Source: Thermoplasmata archaeon (lineage in GTDB: Archaea; Thermoplasmatota; B47-G6). From it: a stretch of DNA of 7,474 nucleotides. Positions 4,944 through 7,474 of the stretch are shown piece by piece. The translations under genes and the position numbers were made by a program. The notes beneath the pieces were generated by a model that worked only from the letters and a program-made list of their open reading frames with translations, had not been told where the DNA came from and did not search any database. Where the stretch lies: NCBI GenBank assembly GCA_003663585.1, contig QMTU01000027.1, positions 1 to 7,474 of the forward strand. The letters run 5' to 3'. Positions within the stretch are counted from its first letter, which is position 1. Each line of letters begins with the position of its first letter.

Positions 4944-5456
4944 ATGGGAGATGTCCTTGTTGAGAGGCTTTCCCCTAGTGTGGACGTTGATTCTATAATA
5001 ATTCCAATAAATAGTACTGGACATATACTCATACCAGATTTCTACAGGTATCTTGACAAGAGCATAAAGGACTTACTTACAACGTTCATAGAGAGTTTCA
5101 GAGGAGAGCTCCCTGCTGGTTATATACTAGAGATAAAGGGGTTGAAAAGTTTAAAAGCAAGGGCAATATACTACGTAACAATATCAAAAGAGGTAAACCC
5201 GACAACATATAACATAGACGATCTAAGGCTTTACTACAGGAACACTATTAGAAGAGCACGAGGCAGTGGCATGCACAGCATAGCACTCGCTCCGCCGTTT
5301 ACAAATAGTAAGAGCGCCCTTGAAAGCATTATAAGAGCCCTCATTAAGGAAGTAAGACCACATGTAGACTTTTTTGACAAAGTTTACTTGCTGTATTACT
5401 CTGCACTTGTCAGAGATCTCATAATGAGCAACTTAGAGTTACTAAAACCCCTATAG
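4944..5456 (+). CDS. Degenerate macro-domain-like protein
   Basis: A 170-residue soluble protein from ATG 4944. I recognise the strand and helix order of the macro (ADP-ribose-binding) fold: VDSIIIPINSTG (15-26) in place of the usual D-A-I-V-N-A-A-N-S, a helix FYRYLDKSIKDLL where the family has V-D-x-A-I, GELPAGYILEIKGLKSLKARAIYYVTI (54-80) matching G-x-A-x-x-T-x-G-x-x-L-x-A-x-x-x-I-H-x-V, then LYYRNTIRRARGSGMHSIALAPP (96-118) matching the C-terminal S-I-A-x-P strand. The glycine-rich loops that bind ADP-ribose (GGGVD and the G-I-F-G type loop) are not recognisable, so binding or hydrolysis is doubtful. No membrane segment is seen. It is likely co-transcribed with sahH upstream and the RCK-like gene downstream. 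The fold call is an inference from pattern, and no function should be assumed. Confidence 0.6.
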   Translation: MGDVLVERLSPSVDVDSIIIPINSTGHILIPDFYRYLDKSIKDLLTTFIESFRGELPAGYILEIKGLKSLKARAIYYVTISKEVNPTTYNIDDLRLYYRNTIRRARGSGMHSIALAPPFTNSKSALESIIRALIKEVRPHVDFFDKVYLLYYSALVRDLIMSNLELLKPL

Positions 5457-5476
5457 CAGCGTTGGGGTTACTGCCT

Positions 5477-5481
5477 AGGTG
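5477..5481 (+). promoter_or_regulatory. Ribosome binding site of the RCK-like gene
   Basis: AGGTG lies seven bases before the ATG at 5489, in the 32-base gap after the macro-like gene. It supports the start, at which the RCK motif follows immediately (RILIVGGG). Confidence 0.6.
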
Positions 5482-5488
5482 TCCACCG

Positions 5489-7474
5489 ATGCGGATATTA
5501 ATTGTTGGAGGAGGAAGATTTACAGAAAGGTTACTTATAAATCTGTTAAGTGTTGAGCCAGAGAACATCTATGTGGAAATTGTTGAAAAATCCCAGAGCA
5601 GAGCAGAGGTTCTAGCACAGCTCTCTTATGAGGTACATGGAAAGCCCCTTTCCGACTATTATGGAGACTCTTACATAGCTGTACACATGGACGCTCTCTC
5701 TGAGGAGTTCACGGAGACTTATAACGCAGATGCACTTTCCAAGTTTGATATGATACTTGTTGCAACAGGAGATGACATGACAAATGTAAGAATAGCGACA
5801 GAACTTGTTAGAGTTATTACAAGCAAAATTTCAGAGATAGAAAAAATTCCAAGAATTCTTGTGAGATTAAGCTCTGAAGAGTTCTCTAGCATAATTGAGA
5901 TGATGGGTATAGAAAGCATAAGCCTTCCAATGATATCTAAGACGATGACGCTTAAGGAGTTCTTTGTAAGAGTTTTAAGGGACTTTCTTGAGGAGAATTC
6001 TCAGAGCAACCTTAACAGAAAACTTCTTAAAAAAATACAAATTGTATGGGACTACTTCAAGGACTGGAAAAGAAGTGGGCTTGTGTGTTTAAGCTTACCT
6101 GCAGAGCTTCTTATAGCATATGTTCTAAGAACAAAATATCATCATCCAAGTCTTGAGGACACAGAGGAGACAAGATCACAACCTGTAGAGATTTCTGAGA
6201 TCTCTGATGAGGGAATTACATTAAGTCACATAATGTATCATTCACAGCTTTCACCTGACAAAGTGAGAATCCTAGGATGCAAAAGAAGCAATGGAAGTGT
6301 TGAGATAGCAACCTCCGGAGATTTCAGAATATTTGAAGATGATACTGTATACCTTCTGGTGAAAGTTCCAAAGGGCTTAGATAAACTCTTTGAAATATTT
6401 ACGGGTATTACGGGGCTTATTGAGGAGCTAGATAAAAGAATAGGTGAGTACTCAGGGATCATTGGCAAAGCATCTCCCCTTGTTTGCACTGTGAAGAACA
6501 TTCTAACAGGAAATCCTCAAATATCTGTCGTATCTTCGCCTAATGGTATCTCTACTTTAGAAGGCCTTCATTATTCCATTGTAAATAAAATAAATAACGA
6601 GCTTCGAGACGCACATGATAGCACAATACTTTTCCTTTCAAAGAGTGGTATAGAGGATGAAATTCTGCTGAGAAGTTATGGTCTCTTCTTAAGAATGGAG
6701 GAGAAAGGAAAGCTTGCAACACAGACTCTTAGGATTAAGGTTGAGACACCTCCATACAGACTTTCTCCTAGGCTTGTGTTCGTAACATATGATCCTGTGA
6801 TAAGTGATCTTATAGTTCTATCAAGCAATAGGGCATATAAGACTTCCTTAGAATACAAGAAGAAAAAGGAGACTACCTTAGAAGTCTCTTCATTGTCAGT
6901 TCTTTCGGATGGGGCTAGCAGTGTTACGTACAAGATAATTGGAATTAGAAGCTTACTAGGAACTTTAGGCGTTTCTGGATACGCTATTCTAGAGATAAAC
7001 GTTCCAACTACTGAAAACTCACTTATACAAGCTTACAAAGTTATAAGGCTATTTAGCAAAATAATTAGGGGGATAACAAGAGAGATCTCTAAGGGAGATA
7101 AAACAAAGCGTATGGATACTAAGATAGAAACTCTTCCCTCAAATCTCCTTGAAGAGCTGCCGCTACAGATACAGTTTCTCCCTAAGTTCTTAGAGAGAAT
7201 TGGCATGGAGAGGCTTATTAACAAGTTTTCAATAATTGCAATAGAGGACGATGATGGAACGATAATATTGCCTGATGGATCCACAAACATAATAAGGCCA
7301 CAGGACAGCTATTCCAAGAGGATATATGTAGTATGCAAAGAAGAATACGTTAATGACGTCATAATAGCATTTTCAAGGCTTTTCAATGAGTTCCCATGGA
7401 AAGATGCGTTTAAGAACTACATAAATGAAATCTACGAGACGCATATCAAGGACTCAGAAAAAGAGGTTCAGGAG
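5489..7474 (+). CDS. RCK/TrkA-N NAD-binding protein with long novel C-terminal region (3' partial)
   Basis: An uninterrupted frame of 662 codons runs to the window edge without a stop. Residues 1-150 form a TrkA-N/RCK Rossmann domain: RILIVGGGRFTERLL (G-x-G loop), the acidic residue E33 in EIVEKS at the end of strand two, VATGDDMTNVRIATEL at 91-106, and RILVRLSSEEFSSIIEMMGIESISLP at 122-147. Residues about 232-292 resemble an RCK-C/TrkA-C domain ending GDFRIFEDDTVYLLVK. Such pairs gate or regulate K+ channels and transporters in response to NAD(H) or other nucleotides. No transmembrane helix is visible, so it would be a cytosolic subunit or stand-alone sensor. The following 370 residues match nothing I know; they are mixed alpha/beta with a lysine-rich EYKKKKE patch near 455-461. 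It follows the macro-like gene by 32 bases. The RCK assignment is firm; the overall role is not. Confidence 0.85.
   Translation, partial: MRILIVGGGRFTERLLINLLSVEPENIYVEIVEKSQSRAEVLAQLSYEVHGKPLSDYYGDSYIAVHMDALSEEFTETYNADALSKFDMILVATGDDMTNVRIATELVRVITSKISEIEKIPRILVRLSSEEFSSIIEMMGIESISLPMISKTMTLKEFFVRVLRDFLEENSQSNLNRKLLKKIQIVWDYFKDWKRSGLVCLSLPAELLIAYVLRTKYHHPSLEDTEETRSQPVEISEISDEGITLSHIMYHSQLSPDKVRILGCKRSNGSVEIATSGDFRIFEDDTVYLLVKVPKGLDKLFEIFTGITGLIEELDKRIGEYSGIIGKASPLVCTVKNILTGNPQISVVSSPNGISTLEGLHYSIVNKINNELRDAHDSTILFLSKSGIEDEILLRSYGLFLRMEEKGKLATQTLRIKVETPPYRLSPRLVFVTYDPVISDLIVLSSNRAYKTSLEYKKKKETTLEVSSLSVLSDGASSVTYKIIGIRSLLGTLGVSGYAILEINVPTTENSLIQAYKVIRLFSKIIRGITREISKGDKTKRMDTKIETLPSNLLEELPLQIQFLPKFLERIGMERLINKFSIIAIEDDDGTIILPDGSTNIIRPQDSYSKRIYVVCKEEYVNDVIIAFSRLFNEFPWKDAFKNYINEIYETHIKDSEKEVQE

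Overview
The window is chromosomal DNA from an archaeon, most likely a thermophilic member of the Thermoproteota (Crenarchaeota). Evidence: the C-terminus of an archaeal IF5A beside an agmatinase-family gene, a two-thioredoxin-fold protein disulfide oxidoreductase, an archaeal-length S-adenosylhomocysteine hydrolase, GAGGTG Shine-Dalgarno sites matching the archaeal 16S 3' end, TATA/BRE-like promoter elements, and a box C/D guide RNA of archaeal geometry. The species cannot be named from sequence alone. No mobile element, CRISPR array, tRNA or rRNA gene was found.

Layout: (1) 1-1648, plus strand: end of the aIF5A gene, then agmatinase (speB) and orotidine-5'-phosphate decarboxylase (pyrF), tightly packed and partly overlapping. 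(2) 1645-2983, minus strand: a protein disulfide oxidoreductase whose 3' end overlaps that of pyrF, and an HD-domain phosphohydrolase with its own upstream promoter. (3) 3000-3629: a gene-free stretch. Its left part carries divergent promoter elements and a box C/D sRNA (about 3095-3163). The remaining ~465 nt is non-coding in all frames and holds only weak candidate signals for the next operon. (4) 3660-7474, plus strand: S-adenosylhomocysteine hydrolase, a degenerate macro-domain-like protein, and a large RCK/TrkA-N-type NAD-binding protein that is still open at the window edge.

The most notable find is the sRNA. It has C, D', C' and D boxes, two 12-nt guides, a 3-nt D'-C' spacer and a terminal stem. 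Both guides complement conserved archaeal 16S rRNA near the decoding centre: the D guide matches the h44 segment and would direct 2'-O-methylation of C1402, and the D' guide matches h27 and would direct it to G902 (E. coli numbering). I also corrected several start codons. In this genome a GAGGTG-type ribosome site often lies exactly 6 nt before the start, which places an in-frame GTG decoy inside it.

Functional links: agmatinase supplies putrescine, on the route to the spermidine used to modify aIF5A. SAH hydrolase removes the SAH made by methyltransferases, including the fibrillarin RNP that would use the sRNA. SAH hydrolase, the macro-like fold and the RCK domain belong to families that bind NAD or ADP-ribose-type ligands, but a shared pathway is only inference.
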